A stretch of DNA of 64,000 bases from VXOI01 sp965197575 (GTDB lineage: Bacteria; Chloroflexota; Dehalococcoidia; Lucifugimonadales; UBA3495): assembly GCA_965197575.1 (NCBI GenBank), contig OZ240214.1, positions 1,612,001 to 1,676,000 of the forward strand, given 5' to 3'. This document shows, piece after piece, positions 41,941 to 50,833 of this stretch (positions are counted from its first letter, which is position 1; every line of letters begins with the position of its first letter). The notes beneath the pieces are model-generated. The model had not been told where the DNA came from and ran no database searches. It saw only the letters and a list, made by a program, of their open reading frames with translations. The position numbers and the translations under genes were made by a program.

Positions 41941-41971
41941 GGGCCGGGATTTCCCCGGCCCTTCGCTTTTT
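41941..41971 (+). terminator. Terminator after tatA
   Basis: Stem GGGCCGGG (41941-41948) and CCCGGCCC (41954-41961) with loop ATTTC, followed by TTCGCTTTTT. Confidence 0.85.
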
Positions 41972-41988
41972 AAGGCGCAGGTCCTACT

Positions 41989-42333
41989 TCATTCCGGTTT
42001 GGCTATGATAGCCTCGAGCTGCCCTATCAATGGAGGGAGATCGTCCTGAACAATATCCCACAACACACGGAGATCAATGGTCGAGTATCCGTGAATTAGC
42101 CGATTGCGTGAGTCGGCAATCATTCGCCATGGCACCTCTTCGTAGCGCGCTCGAAAGTCGTCGGTGACTCGGGATGCGGCCTCCCCGATAACCTCCACTA
42201 AGCGTGTCATGGCAAGGTTTAGCATCCGGGTTGACGCCAATTCATCCAGAGTGCGCCCGCTCGCCATTTCTACGGCTTCTCTGGCGTGGTCGAGCATATC
42301 GTGGACACGTACCCAAGGGTCATTTCGAGACAT
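41989..42333 (-). CDS. HepT-like HEPN RNase toxin (pair 2)
   Basis: HEPN protein of 114 residues with an intact RX4HXY motif, RNRLIHGY. Its start overlaps the end of the MntA gene. It would act as the RNase toxin of this pair. With an intact MntA next door, the modification-based silencing known for HepT/MntA is plausible. Confidence 0.88.
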   Translation of the reverse strand: MSRNDPWVRVHDMLDHAREAVEMASGRTLDELASTRMLNLAMTRLVEVIGEAASRVTDDFRARYEEVPWRMIADSRNRLIHGYSTIDLRVLWDIVQDDLPPLIGQLEAIIAKPE

Positions 42334-42619
42334 AGATAACCTCGGCCTCGTCGAGGACCTCCTGCCGGAAATACGGACTCAGCCAGCCTTCGGTGTTCAA
42401 GTCCACTTTTCTGGCGAGCATCTCGCTTAGCTCTATCTCCATGCCGAAAAAAGCCAGTCCAGTCCTCGCATCGGGCTCGAATTCCACCAGCACGTCGACG
42501 TCGCTTTCGGGCGTGAAATCGTCCCGAATCACCGAGCCGAACAAAGCCATCCTCTGGATGTGGTGCCTTTGGCAGAAATCCGCAATTTGCTCGTAAGGAA
42601 TCTCGATTCTGGCGGTCAC
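42320..42619 (-). CDS. MntA-like nucleotidyltransferase antitoxin (pair 2)
   Basis: Minimal nucleotidyltransferase of 99 residues with an intact site: MALFGSVIRDDFTPESDVDV, that is S29, then D40 and D42 at the right spacing. It would add AMP to the HepT tyrosine. The GTG at 42619 has GAGGATAGAAGC upstream; the frame continues to 42709 into the TatC coding region, so the shorter start is chosen. It overlaps HepT by 14 bases. Confidence 0.87.
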   Translation of the reverse strand: MTARIEIPYEQIADFCQRHHIQRMALFGSVIRDDFTPESDVDVLVEFEPDARTGLAFFGMEIELSEMLARKVDLNTEGWLSPYFRQEVLDEAEVIYVSK

Positions 42620-42638
42620 GCTTCTATCCTCACATTGC

Positions 42639-43385
42639 CTACTGACGCATGATGGCGGCTTCGGCCCTTTGGCGGCTTCGACCGGCCAGGCGGGCCAGCA
42701 AGACCCCAACTTCGTAGAGGGCCAGCAGCGGGACCGCCACCAGCGCCTGGTTCACCGGATCGACGGTCGGTGTGATCATGGCTGCCAGGATAAACGCCAC
42801 CACCACCCAGTAGCGGCGGAACCGGCCTAGCCCCCTGGCCGTCACCAACCCTAGTTGGGCCAGCAGGAACAGCACCAGCGGCGTCTCGAAGGCGACGCCC
42901 ATCCAGAACAGCAGCCGGATCATCAGGCCGACGATGTTGCTCACCTTGATTAGCGGCGTGGCCACGTCGTTGCCGAAGGTCAACAGGAAGTTGAGGGCCG
43001 GCGGCGTCAGCACGAAATAGCCGAACGCCACCCCAGCCACGAAGGCCGCGAGCGCGGCAGGGAGGGCGGCGAACAGCACGCGCCGCTCCCGCCCGGTAAG
43101 GCCGGGCGCGACAAACATGATGGCTTGGTAGAGCAGCACCGGGATGGCCAGGACCAACCCGCTCACGAGGGAAACCTTCACCGCGGTGCTGAGCAGTTCG
43201 GTGACTTCGGTGTAAACCAGTTCTATTTCCCGGCCGTAGATCCGCTCGGCCGGCTTCAACAGCAATTCGATGATCTCGTCGAAAAAGTAGAAGCAGGCCC
43301 CGCTGCCCACGATGATGGCCAATACGCAAATAATGACCCGCCGGCGAAGCTCGCGCAGGTGCTCCGTCATGGACATTTCGCGCAT
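42639..43385 (-). CDS. tatC: Sec-independent translocase TatC
   Basis: Six-helix membrane protein of 248 residues, the receptor for twin-arginine signals. N-terminal MTEHLRELRRRVIICVLAII is the family signature; FAALPAALAAFVAGVAFGYFV and the later VVAFILAAMITPT helices follow. ATG at 43385 starts five bases after the upstream TatB-like stop. The frame extends further upstream but only through the overlapping TatB-like gene. Confidence 0.92.
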   Translation of the reverse strand: MREMSMTEHLRELRRRVIICVLAIIVGSGACFYFFDEIIELLLKPAERIYGREIELVYTEVTELLSTAVKVSLVSGLVLAIPVLLYQAIMFVAPGLTGRERRVLFAALPAALAAFVAGVAFGYFVLTPPALNFLLTFGNDVATPLIKVSNIVGLMIRLLFWMGVAFETPLVLFLLAQLGLVTARGLGRFRRYWVVVAFILAAMITPTVDPVNQALVAVPLLALYEVGVLLARLAGRSRQRAEAAIMRQ

Positions 43386-43390
43386 CGCGG

Positions 43391-43690
43391 CTAGCTCTGG
43401 CCGGGGCCGCGGGCCGAGTCGGGCGGCGCTCCTTGGGCGGGCGGAGGGGCGTCGTCCTCCGGCAGGTCGGGGCGCACCGGTACGCCCGGAGAGGGTGGAG
43501 GCGCCCCCGGCGAACGCTGGCGTTCCTCTTGGGAAATGGCGTCGGTCACCTCGCTGAACGTCCGCCGGAGGTCGCCCAGCACCTTGCCGGTCCGGCGGGC
43601 CATGTCGATGGACCGTCCGGGGCCCAGAACCAAAAAGCCCACCAGCAGAATTACCGCCACTTCCATCAGGCCGACGCCCATGATGTTCAC
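43391..43690 (-). CDS. TatA/B-like twin-arginine translocase subunit
   Basis: Ninety-nine residues with one membrane helix (MGVGLMEVAVILLVGFLVLG) then PGRSIDMARRTGKVLGDLRRTF, an amphipathic helix, and a Pro-rich tail. Gene order with tatC and its longer tail fit a TatB role, although the family is hard to split from TatA by sequence. The gene begins just upstream of tatC and its start region overlaps the end of the RlmD-Maf gene (43687). Confidence 0.82.
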   Translation of the reverse strand: MNIMGVGLMEVAVILLVGFLVLGPGRSIDMARRTGKVLGDLRRTFSEVTDAISQEERQRSPGAPPPSPGVPVRPDLPEDDAPPPAQGAPPDSARGPGQS

Positions 43691-45594
43691 GGCGTCGGCT
43701 CCGCCTGGCCGGTCTTGGCAGCGGTGATCCGGCAGCCCGGCTTGCAGACCGCCGCATCAGGCGCGGCCCATCCCAAGGGCCAAGGATAGCCCAGCTCGTC
43801 AAGCATCTCCAGCAAGCGGCAGGTCGGCAGACCCACGATGTTGCTGTAGCAGCCCTCCCAAGCGGACGCGGGCCGCAGCGCCCGGTCCTGCACGGCGTAG
43901 GCGCCGGCCTTGTCTCGCGGGGTGCCCGAGGCGATGCTCTCCTCGATTTCCTTATCTGAGATGTGCCGCAGCGTGATCTCGGCGGTCATGTGGGCGGTCA
44001 GGAAGGACCCCGTCGCCGCGTCAGCCACCGTGATGCCGGTGCAAACGTGATGAGTGGTGCCCCGCAACCGGCGCAGCATGGCGCGGGCATCGTCGTCGTC
44101 AACCGGCTTGCCCACCGCCTGCCCTTGATGCACGACGGTGCTGTCGGCCCCGATCACGAACCCGCGGGACATGGCAGCGGCCACCGCGAGGGCCTTGTCC
44201 TGGGACAGCCGCTCCACCATCGCCTCCGGGGATTCGCCGGGCAGCGCGTCTTCATTGACGTTGGCGGGAATGATCTCGAATTCCAGCCCCAAGGAACTCA
44301 TGATCTCCCTGCGCCGCGGGGATGCCGATGCCAGCACCAAGGGACCGGTCTCCGAGCCAACCCAGCGGAGCAGCGCGACGCACTCGACATGGTGGGTCTG
44401 CGGGAACATGTCGATGGGCGCAACCTCAAGAAGTGAGTAACCGCCCTCGCACAGGATCTTCAGATCGCGGGAAAGCGTCTCAGCGTCGCACGAAACATAA
44501 GCCACGCGAGGGACCGCCAACTCGATCAGCCCGGCCAGCGCCCCCGGTTGGCAGCCAGTGCGTGGCGGGTCCAGCACCACGGCGTCAGGGCGCGTCGGCA
44601 GGCTATGGATGACGTCCTCAGTGCGGCCCAGCATCAATTCCACGTTGTCCAACCCGGCGGTGTTTTGCCGGGCGTCAGCGACCGCCGCAGACGATTCCTC
44701 GACGGCAACCACCTTCTTGACCGAACCGGCCAGCAGTACGGCAAAGGCTCCAACCCCGGTGTAGGCGTCCACCAGCACGTCCTCGGGCCCCAAGTCCAGC
44801 CCCAAGCGCACGACCTCGACGGCCTTTTCGGCCTGCTCCACGTTAACCTGGAAGAAAGACGGCGACGACACGAAGAACCTGTGGCCGCCGACCGACTCGA
44901 CGTAGCGTTTCTGCCCTGTCTCGACCGTCACGGCCGGGTTAACGAGGGTCGGCTGCACCAGATAGTCCTGGGTGTCCTTCCCGGCGCGGATGGACAGTTG
45001 GGTGGTCTCTTGGCATTCGTCTTGGAGCCGCTTCAGGACGCCGTTGATGCCCCCGTGCATCAGCATACAATCGTCGATGCGCACGAACCGGCGGGTCTCC
45101 CGGTTGACGAAGCCCAGCGCGCCCTCGCGGTTTACGGTGAAGCGGGCGTGGTTGCGGTAACCGTACTCATGCGGCGACGGCGCAACTTCCCTCACCACGG
45201 GGTCTTGGAACCCGCCGACGCGGATCAGGGCATCTACCACTTTTTCGCGCTTGGCGGCCAGTTGGGCCCGGTAATCCAGGTGTTGCCATTGGCAGCCGGT
45301 ACATTCGCCGAAGTAGGGGCAAGGCGGGTCCACCCGGTCCGGCGACGGCGTCAGCGCCTCGACCACGCGGGCGGAGGCGTACTTGCGGTGGACTCGAACC
45401 ACCTCGGCGACCACGACCTCGCCGGGGATTCCGCCGGACACGAACACCGGCTGCTCCCCCCGCCTGGCCATCGCCTCGCCGAGACGGCCCCAGGATTCCA
45501 GGGTGAGCGTCAGCCGGTCGCCCGGTTGCAGCTTCTCCGGCGGCGCGGCGCCGCCTGAGGGGGTGTTGGTGGACTCGGGAAGCAACTGCGTCAA
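43687..45594 (-). CDS. RlmD/TrmA-type RNA methyltransferase fused to Maf pyrophosphatase
   Basis: Protein of 635 residues with two complete enzymes. Residues 1 to about 415 are an RNA m5U methyltransferase: TRAM domain, the Fe-S-type cysteines CPYFGECTGCQWQ, SAM motif DAYTGVGAFAV, LDPPRTGC and the nucleophile in YVSCDAETLSRDL. From about 418 a Maf nucleotide pyrophosphatase begins: LVLASASPRRREIM, GADSTVVHQGQAVGKP, TPRDKAGAYAVQD. Maf hydrolyses non-canonical NTPs. The frame is continuous with no frameshift at the junction VALLRWVGSETGPLV. TTG start at 45594 with GGGAGGTTTGTC. Confidence 0.87.
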   Translation of the reverse strand: MTQLLPESTNTPSGGAAPPEKLQPGDRLTLTLESWGRLGEAMARRGEQPVFVSGGIPGEVVVAEVVRVHRKYASARVVEALTPSPDRVDPPCPYFGECTGCQWQHLDYRAQLAAKREKVVDALIRVGGFQDPVVREVAPSPHEYGYRNHARFTVNREGALGFVNRETRRFVRIDDCMLMHGGINGVLKRLQDECQETTQLSIRAGKDTQDYLVQPTLVNPAVTVETGQKRYVESVGGHRFFVSSPSFFQVNVEQAEKAVEVVRLGLDLGPEDVLVDAYTGVGAFAVLLAGSVKKVVAVEESSAAVADARQNTAGLDNVELMLGRTEDVIHSLPTRPDAVVLDPPRTGCQPGALAGLIELAVPRVAYVSCDAETLSRDLKILCEGGYSLLEVAPIDMFPQTHHVECVALLRWVGSETGPLVLASASPRRREIMSSLGLEFEIIPANVNEDALPGESPEAMVERLSQDKALAVAAAMSRGFVIGADSTVVHQGQAVGKPVDDDDARAMLRRLRGTTHHVCTGITVADAATGSFLTAHMTAEITLRHISDKEIEESIASGTPRDKAGAYAVQDRALRPASAWEGCYSNIVGLPTCRLLEMLDELGYPWPLGWAAPDAAVCKPGCRITAAKTGQAEPTP

Positions 45595-45762
45595 GACAAA
45601 CCTCCCGAATACTATACAGGGAAGCCGCCGCCGAATCCAAGAATGGCAAGCTGCGGTTGACCGGAGGGCGGGCGGGAATTAAACTGAAACCGACGCCCCA
45701 ATCGTATCTGCTGTCGGCGCGTTCGTTTGCGTCAAAGACAGCGTACCGTCCGGAGGAAGGAT

Positions 45763-46092
45763 ATGGCAGAACCCATCGAGGTAAACGAACAGAATTGGGA
45801 CACCGAGGTGATCAACTCCGACGTTCCCGTTCTGGTGGACTTCTGGGCCGAGTGGTGCGGGCCCTGCAAAATGATCGCCCCGTCGGTGCATGACATGGCG
45901 GTCGAATACGACGGCCAACTCAACGTAGGCAAGCTGGACGTCGACAGCAGCCCCAACATCGCCATGCAGTACGGCATTCGCAGCATCCCGGCGCTGATTT
46001 TCTTCAAGGGCGGTCAGCCGGTGGACCAGATCGTCGGCGCGGTGCCCAAGGGCGTGCTGAAGAAGAAGATCGACGCCGTCTTGGGCAGTTAA
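45763..46092 (+). CDS. trxA: Thioredoxin
   Basis: Thioredoxin of 109 residues with the standard active site WAEWCGPCKM, the cis-proline in RSIPALIFFK and normal length. It reduces disulfides in cytoplasmic proteins. ATG at 45763 has GGAGGAAGG directly upstream. It is divergent from the RlmD-Maf gene and ends at a bidirectional terminator. Confidence 0.95.
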   Translation: MAEPIEVNEQNWDTEVINSDVPVLVDFWAEWCGPCKMIAPSVHDMAVEYDGQLNVGKLDVDSSPNIAMQYGIRSIPALIFFKGGQPVDQIVGAVPKGVLKKKIDAVLGS

Positions 46093-46116
46093 GCCCTCCC
46101 CTGCATCTTCGCCCAA

Positions 46117-46160
46117 TAAATGCGCCGCCCCTGTCACTGCGACCGGGGCGGCGCATTTGC
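46117..46160. terminator. Bidirectional terminator between trxA and the lipoprotein gene
   Basis: Perfect 11-base stem TGCGCCGCCCC (46121-46131) and GGGGCGGCGCA (46145-46155), preceded by AATAAA and followed by TTTGCG. Serves the convergent thioredoxin and lipoprotein transcripts. Confidence 0.85.
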
Positions 46161-46213
46161 GTTCCCTATATGCGCCAATTCCGGCCGGCCATCCTCTCTG
46201 TATGCTGACACCT

Positions 46214-47710
46214 TCAGGGGCGGCTGGCGAGTTCTTGCAAGCCAATGTTCGCTTGACGCCGCAGCCTGTCGGAGTCCACGCGCCCTTGGTCTACGGCTCT
46301 GAAGGCGTCAACGGCGAAAGGTCGCCAGGAGTTGGGCAAGGCCCGCATGGCTCCCTCCTCCTGCTCGGCAGCCTCCACCAGCAGCCTGTACATGGGCAGC
46401 AGAAAACCGGACTGAGGGAGGTCTCGCACCTTGCGGCCAAGTTCGCCAATGCGCTGGTTGAACCGGTCCAGCGCTTGGAGCACGTCAACCCGGTCACACC
46501 CGCCCTCGGTCTTCCGCCAATCGTTGTAGCGCTGGTGGAAAGCCTCCCACTCCGCTAGGAGCCCCTTGTAATGGCCTTCGAAGTCCTCGACCTCAGCCAG
46601 CCTCTCCAGCGAATCATCGGCAACGATGATCTTGATTGTTTGGCGGACTTCCCCCAGGACGGCTTTGCTTTCATTGACGGCGGCATCCACTTCGTCTTGA
46701 AGGGCGCCCAGGTCTATGCCGGGACCCGGCCCAGAAGGGGGTGAGGCCGGAGGCTCCGCAGTGGCAGGAGGTTCCTCCATTTTGGAGCCCGTATCAGGAG
46801 AAGGAGTAGCCTCCGCGGTTGCAGTGTCAATACCGGGAGCAGGAGCAGTAGAGGCCAGGACCGCCAAGGCCTCCGTCAGACTTATCAGTGCCGCAAGCTC
46901 TGCTTCGGCAGCCGCTTGAAGCATCTCAACTATGTCTTCAGTGGTATCTGTGGAGGACAACTCAGCTATGGCCGCAACTATCTCGCTCGATTGCTCGATA
47001 AGCCGTCCATAGCGGGCAATCAGCGCGGCGCTGTCCAGATTGTTCTCTTCCTCGCGCAGAGCGATGTAGGCATCGTGAAACTCGCCCCAGGCATCCTCGA
47101 TAGGGTCAAGGTCTTCGGAAAATTCTTCTGCCTCCTCCACTTCTTCCGGGGTAGAGCCTTCCTCAAACTTCTCCTGTAGCTCCAGCGCCCGGTCTTCCAC
47201 ATTCTTTTGAGCGCGGGCGGCTTCGGAACGCCGCTGCTCCACCAACTCGAAGAACGAAACATTGCCGGGCTGCCAGCGGTCTCGCAGTAGGCGGAACGCC
47301 GCCTCTTCCTCCTCGGCGGCCGCTATCAGTATGTCGGCAAGCTCTCGCGTGACGGAAGTCCTGGGAAGACTTCTGGCCTGCCCGGTCACATCATTGAAAG
47401 CGGCGGCGAACTCTTGCAGGGCCTCCTGGGCGGAGCTCCTGTGGCAAGAGGTCAACCCGACGCGCCAATCGTCAAACTCCCGATAGAATTGGTCCCACTC
47501 TTCATCAATGCTTCGCTGTTGCTTTACAAACTCATCCATCGCCATCCGGTCGCTGGGCGTCAGGGGTTTGGCGGATTGGATGGATGGGGCCGCAGTCACC
47601 GGGGCCGATGGCGTCGGCGTACCATCGCTGGTGTCGCTGCAAGCGAGCATGGCGGCCAGCAACAGGAACACTGCGAGAAGGCAAAAATGGGGGCCAAATC
47701 TCACCTTCAT
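46214..47710 (-). CDS. Lipoprotein with repeated helical domains
   Basis: Secreted lipoprotein of 498 residues. The signal peptide ends in the lipobox LAAMLAC. Two domains of about 110 residues are clearly repeated: WDQFYREFDDWRVGL...LIAAAEEEEAAFRLL near residues 75-190, and WEAFHQRYNDWRKTE...LVEAAEQEEGAMRAL near 385-490. The middle part (AWGEFHDAYIALREEE...LQAAAEAELAAL) looks like a third, weaker copy. A Pro/Thr linker separates them. Helical and rich in Glu; no enzyme motif. It begins three bases after the DUF4350-like gene stop, so it is last in the SppA operon. Function unknown. Confidence 0.8.
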   Translation of the reverse strand: MKVRFGPHFCLLAVFLLLAAMLACSDTSDGTPTPSAPVTAAPSIQSAKPLTPSDRMAMDEFVKQQRSIDEEWDQFYREFDDWRVGLTSCHRSSAQEALQEFAAAFNDVTGQARSLPRTSVTRELADILIAAAEEEEAAFRLLRDRWQPGNVSFFELVEQRRSEAARAQKNVEDRALELQEKFEEGSTPEEVEEAEEFSEDLDPIEDAWGEFHDAYIALREEENNLDSAALIARYGRLIEQSSEIVAAIAELSSTDTTEDIVEMLQAAAEAELAALISLTEALAVLASTAPAPGIDTATAEATPSPDTGSKMEEPPATAEPPASPPSGPGPGIDLGALQDEVDAAVNESKAVLGEVRQTIKIIVADDSLERLAEVEDFEGHYKGLLAEWEAFHQRYNDWRKTEGGCDRVDVLQALDRFNQRIGELGRKVRDLPQSGFLLPMYRLLVEAAEQEEGAMRALPNSWRPFAVDAFRAVDQGRVDSDRLRRQANIGLQELASRP

Positions 47711-47713
47711 AAA

Positions 47714-49042
47714 CTACTTGCGCACTCCCACGAAATCACTCACCAAGTCACCTCTGAATTCGCCAACGAACAGGCTGTTTACGGCATCGGTCAAGGTCTC
47801 CGGAGTATCCGCCAGGACAACCAGCACATACCGGTCTTGGTTCCGGTCGAGGACGGTAATCGCCGTCCCTTCCAGGCCCAGGTCTGGAGCAAACGGAGCG
47901 CCCAAGGTGTCGTCAACACGGACTCCGGCGGCTTGCAGGTATTGATTCACCTGTGGCGCGTCCTCATACAGCCCCAGGAACACCGTGTCCCGGCTTACGT
48001 CTTCCACCCCGCTAATCCGGGAAGACACCCGGTAGGCCGACAGGCCGTTTTTCACTTGCAGGCCGACGCTCAAAAGGGACGGTCCCCCCAACAGGATGTC
48101 GACGCTGTTGTCTGAGCCGGTGTCATAGAAATATGGGAAGTCGGACAGGTCAAACTGCCGTTCACTGTCCGTAACGTAGTCCGCTATGTTGGACACCAGC
48201 TTGTCATTGTCCAACAGGGAGTTGTAGGGGGAGACCATAAACGTAAAGTCGGCAATGGCCAAGACGTTGCGGTTCTCTCCCCATGCAATGGGAGAGAGGC
48301 TATCGGAAGTTTCCAGCAGCGAAGACCTGGTGTTGGAGCCGGTGAATGCCAGCCCGGGCCCTGACGACCGGATCGAGCCGGCCGCGTACAGGGTTACAGC
48401 GTCCAATCCGGTGGTAAGCTGGTCAGGCTGGAAGTCCCTGATAAAAACGTGCCGGAAATTCAGGTCGTTTTCCACCGTGTTGTAGAGGTAATCCGGCTGG
48501 AAATCGAGCCCGAACCTCTCCGCCAGCGTATTTATCTGCTGGGGACGAGAGGGGTCGGAAACCAGCAACAGCCTTCCGCCCTTCCGCACGAACCGTTCCA
48601 CCAGAACCGCTTCCGCCTCCGAGTAGGCCTCCTGCGGCAGGATGACTGCGAAACTGTCGGCGCGCCGCAGCTTTTCCGCCAGACGGTACAACCGGACCTC
48701 ATTCTCTGAAATGTCCTCCACGGCGCCCAAATTGCCAATGAACTCTACGTCATATCCCCGGTTGGCTACCTTTGAGCTAAGGCTGATGATTTCGTCTTCT
48801 CTGAACGCATTGCTATGCAGGGCGTCCACCAGCAGGAGGCCCTGCCGGCCTCGGGCGGCGGGCGAATCCGCGAAGGCGCCCGCGGGCGCGGCAACCGGCG
48901 ATGTTATCTGATGAAAGGGAACATCCACCGATGGCGGCGGGTCATATCTCCCTTGGTAAAAGGTGAAGAACGCGACCACGAACGCGGCGGCGGCAAATAT
49001 CGGGACCAGGGCCAATATCCCCAGTTTAAGGATCATTTCCAA
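47714..49042 (-). CDS. DUF4350-like membrane-anchored protein
   Basis: Protein of 442 residues. One N-terminal helix (LGILALVPIFAAAAFVVAFF) anchors it, with the rest outside. The external part resembles DUF4350/GldG-like Rossmann domains: GLLLVDALHSNAFREDEI, FAVILPQEAYSEAEAVLVER and FVRKGGRLLLVSDPSR. A second region ends VLVVLADTPETLTDAVN. No catalytic motif is seen. Its start lies inside the end of the SppA gene, showing coupling. It may sense or hold partners at the cell surface. Confidence 0.68.
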   Translation of the reverse strand: MEMILKLGILALVPIFAAAAFVVAFFTFYQGRYDPPPSVDVPFHQITSPVAAPAGAFADSPAARGRQGLLLVDALHSNAFREDEIISLSSKVANRGYDVEFIGNLGAVEDISENEVRLYRLAEKLRRADSFAVILPQEAYSEAEAVLVERFVRKGGRLLLVSDPSRPQQINTLAERFGLDFQPDYLYNTVENDLNFRHVFIRDFQPDQLTTGLDAVTLYAAGSIRSSGPGLAFTGSNTRSSLLETSDSLSPIAWGENRNVLAIADFTFMVSPYNSLLDNDKLVSNIADYVTDSERQFDLSDFPYFYDTGSDNSVDILLGGPSLLSVGLQVKNGLSAYRVSSRISGVEDVSRDTVFLGLYEDAPQVNQYLQAAGVRVDDTLGAPFAPDLGLEGTAITVLDRNQDRYVLVVLADTPETLTDAVNSLFVGEFRGDLVSDFVGVRK

Positions 49043-50066
49043 CGTACAGGTAATAGATGCTGGGGCGGCTTATATCCATGGGGAACTCCGGGAGAGGGTC
49101 TTCCTGGTTTGCGCCCAGCCTCCCGTAAAGCATCAGCCCGCGCAGAGCCTGGAGCCTTGCTATGCTGCCGCCGGACTCCCCTCCTAATGCTTGCAGGGCC
49201 GGGTCTCCGCCGTTGTAGTCCCTTGAAAGCAGGGCCAGGGCATCGGCAGAATCATCCTCACCGTTTGAGAACAGGGGAATCCCCTCAAAGTCCTTGAAGA
49301 ATTGCCTTAGCACCTCCAAGTTTACGTCCACCAGGCCGTAGTTGGAGATTCCCGCCAATTCCGCCGCCTTTTGGAAAGCGTCACTGTCGCCGCCAATTTC
49401 GTCGGCCAAGCCCAGCCTCACCGCTTCCAGGCCCGGATAGATGCGCCCCTGGACCAGTTCATCTTCAGTAATGCGCAGTTTGTCTCCCCGTTCGCTGATT
49501 ACTATCTGAGCGAAGGCTGACTTCAACTGCTCGACTGTCCCAATCCATTCCCTTCTGGAAGCCCCGTCCAGCTTGTAGGGGCCGCTGACTATCATATCCT
49601 CGTCGGGCAAGGGGGGAATCAGCGGCCCGGCAAAGGAAATCACACCCACGTTTCCCACCAGAGACGACGTTTGCGCGTAGGAGTGAGTAGCCCCCATGGA
49701 CATCATGTACCCGCCGCTGGCAACCAGCCCGTTCATAACCAGCACTACGGGTTTTTCTTCCCGCAGTTTGCGGGTCTCGACGTACAGGCGTTCGCTGGAA
49801 GCGGCGCCCCCGCCGGGAGTGCTCAGTCTGATGACCACGGCCTTAATGGAGTCATCCCGGCGCGCGTAGTTAAGGTACTCACTGATTACGTAGGACGAAT
49901 CCTCCGTGATGACGGTAAAGGGCACGTCGATTACGCCAATCCTGGGTGTCCCCGGGAAGACATAGATAAAAATCAATACGCCGGCCGCCACGCCCAAGCC
50001 GGCCATAAGCGGCGCGACAACGTACCAACTGGTCAATAACCTTGTCAGGCCAGAGAAGACGCCCAT
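49026..50066 (-). CDS. sppA: Signal peptide peptidase SppA (short form)
   Basis: Membrane-bound serine protease of 346 residues with one N-terminal helix (VAPLMAGLGVAAGVLIFIYV). The Ser-Lys dyad is S117 in MNGLVASGGYMMS and K165 in SGPYKLDG, 48 residues apart as expected for the short SppA type. It cuts up leftover signal peptides. I use the ATG at 50066 (MGVFSGLTRL); upstream in-frame sequence is not protein-like. It overlaps the next gene by 17 bases. Confidence 0.85.
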   Translation of the reverse strand: MGVFSGLTRLLTSWYVVAPLMAGLGVAAGVLIFIYVFPGTPRIGVIDVPFTVITEDSSYVISEYLNYARRDDSIKAVVIRLSTPGGGAASSERLYVETRKLREEKPVVLVMNGLVASGGYMMSMGATHSYAQTSSLVGNVGVISFAGPLIPPLPDEDMIVSGPYKLDGASRREWIGTVEQLKSAFAQIVISERGDKLRITEDELVQGRIYPGLEAVRLGLADEIGGDSDAFQKAAELAGISNYGLVDVNLEVLRQFFKDFEGIPLFSNGEDDSADALALLSRDYNGGDPALQALGGESGGSIARLQALRGLMLYGRLGANQEDPLPEFPMDISRPSIYYLYVGNDP

Positions 50067-50280
50067 TCCTTCTCGCCGAGGCCCCGGAGAAAGTCCTCTT
50101 GGTTGTTGATGGTTGTCATCGGTCGTTGCCTCAAGGACTATTCTATGGTTGCCACTATGGATTGGCAATCTGGCGGCCGGGATGGCGCAGGACGTAAGAA
50201 CTGCTGTCAGCTTTACCGAGGCTGGCGTCAGGCAGCATTTCAGCGCTGAAATGCCACTGTCAACCGGGTTTGCAATTGGC

Positions 50281-50589
50281 CTACCCTGCCGGGACGAGGT
50301 CCGCGGACCAGGGGAGAAGGGCGCGGACGAGCTCATAGCAGCCGGGAAGGGCGTTCTGGCGGCGGCACCGTTCCAGGTAGCGGTGGGCCGCCATGAAGGT
50401 GGGGAGGCGGAATCCGGCCTGGGCCACCCGGCGGATAAAGGAATGGGGTTCGGGCAGGGGCCGGGAGCCGGAGAGGTCCGAGTCCCATTGGTCGCAAAAT
50501 TCCTGGGCCAGCGGGCGGACCCGGACGACGGCAAGGGCGCGGGCCATTTTGCGGCGCAGGGCGTTGACGCGACGTCTCAGGTCGTTCAT
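50281..50589 (-). CDS. Hypothetical basic 102-residue protein
   Basis: Starts MNDLRRRVNALRRKMARALA after AAAAAGGAG and ends ALLPWSADLVPAG. It is basic and Arg-rich with helical character and no known motif. The 10-bp tandem repeats lie about 40 bases upstream of its start. It stands alone between SppA and the accessory repeat region. Moderate support only. Confidence 0.5.
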   Translation of the reverse strand: MNDLRRRVNALRRKMARALAVVRVRPLAQEFCDQWDSDLSGSRPLPEPHSFIRRVAQAGFRLPTFMAAHRYLERCRRQNALPGCYELVRALLPWSADLVPAG

Positions 50590-50624
50590 TGGTTAAGACT
50601 CCTTTTTGGGGATTTTTCTATTTC

Positions 50625-50654
50625 CCGGACATTTCCGGACATTTCCGGACATTT
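50625..50654. repeat. Tandem copies of CGGACATTTC
   Basis: Consecutive units of about ten bases (CGGACATTTC, with small variations at the ends). The period equals one helical turn and lies upstream of the small basic protein gene. It may bind a protein cooperatively or be simple slippage. Confidence 0.75.
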
Positions 50655-50792
50655 TCTCCCGCTCCGGGCTGTTGGCGGGGATGGGATGGGAATTACGAAT
50701 GGGGCGGGGTCGTCTATGGGCATTGGATACCTGTCGCCTCGGTGGCGGGTTGGGTTTGAGTGTGACGGATATTATGGTAGGGAGGTGTATCC

Positions 50793-50833
50793 GGGGTTGG
50801 CAAGGGGATTGGGGAGTTGCTGTTGGGTTGGGG
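50793..50833 (+). other. Potential G-quadruplex tract
   Basis: Five G-runs: GGGG at 50793, 50804 and 50811, GGG at 50825 and GGGG at 50830, with loops of 7, 3, 10 and 2 bases. Sits in a G-rich, C-poor stretch. Confidence 0.5.

Noticed and set aside
42639..43802. TatC frame extended to 43802
   Set aside because: The added part is an alternative frame over the TatB-like gene.
49026..50534. SppA frame extended to 50534
   Set aside because: The added part is antisense-like, Pro/Ser-rich and overlaps another small gene; SppA similarity begins at 50066.
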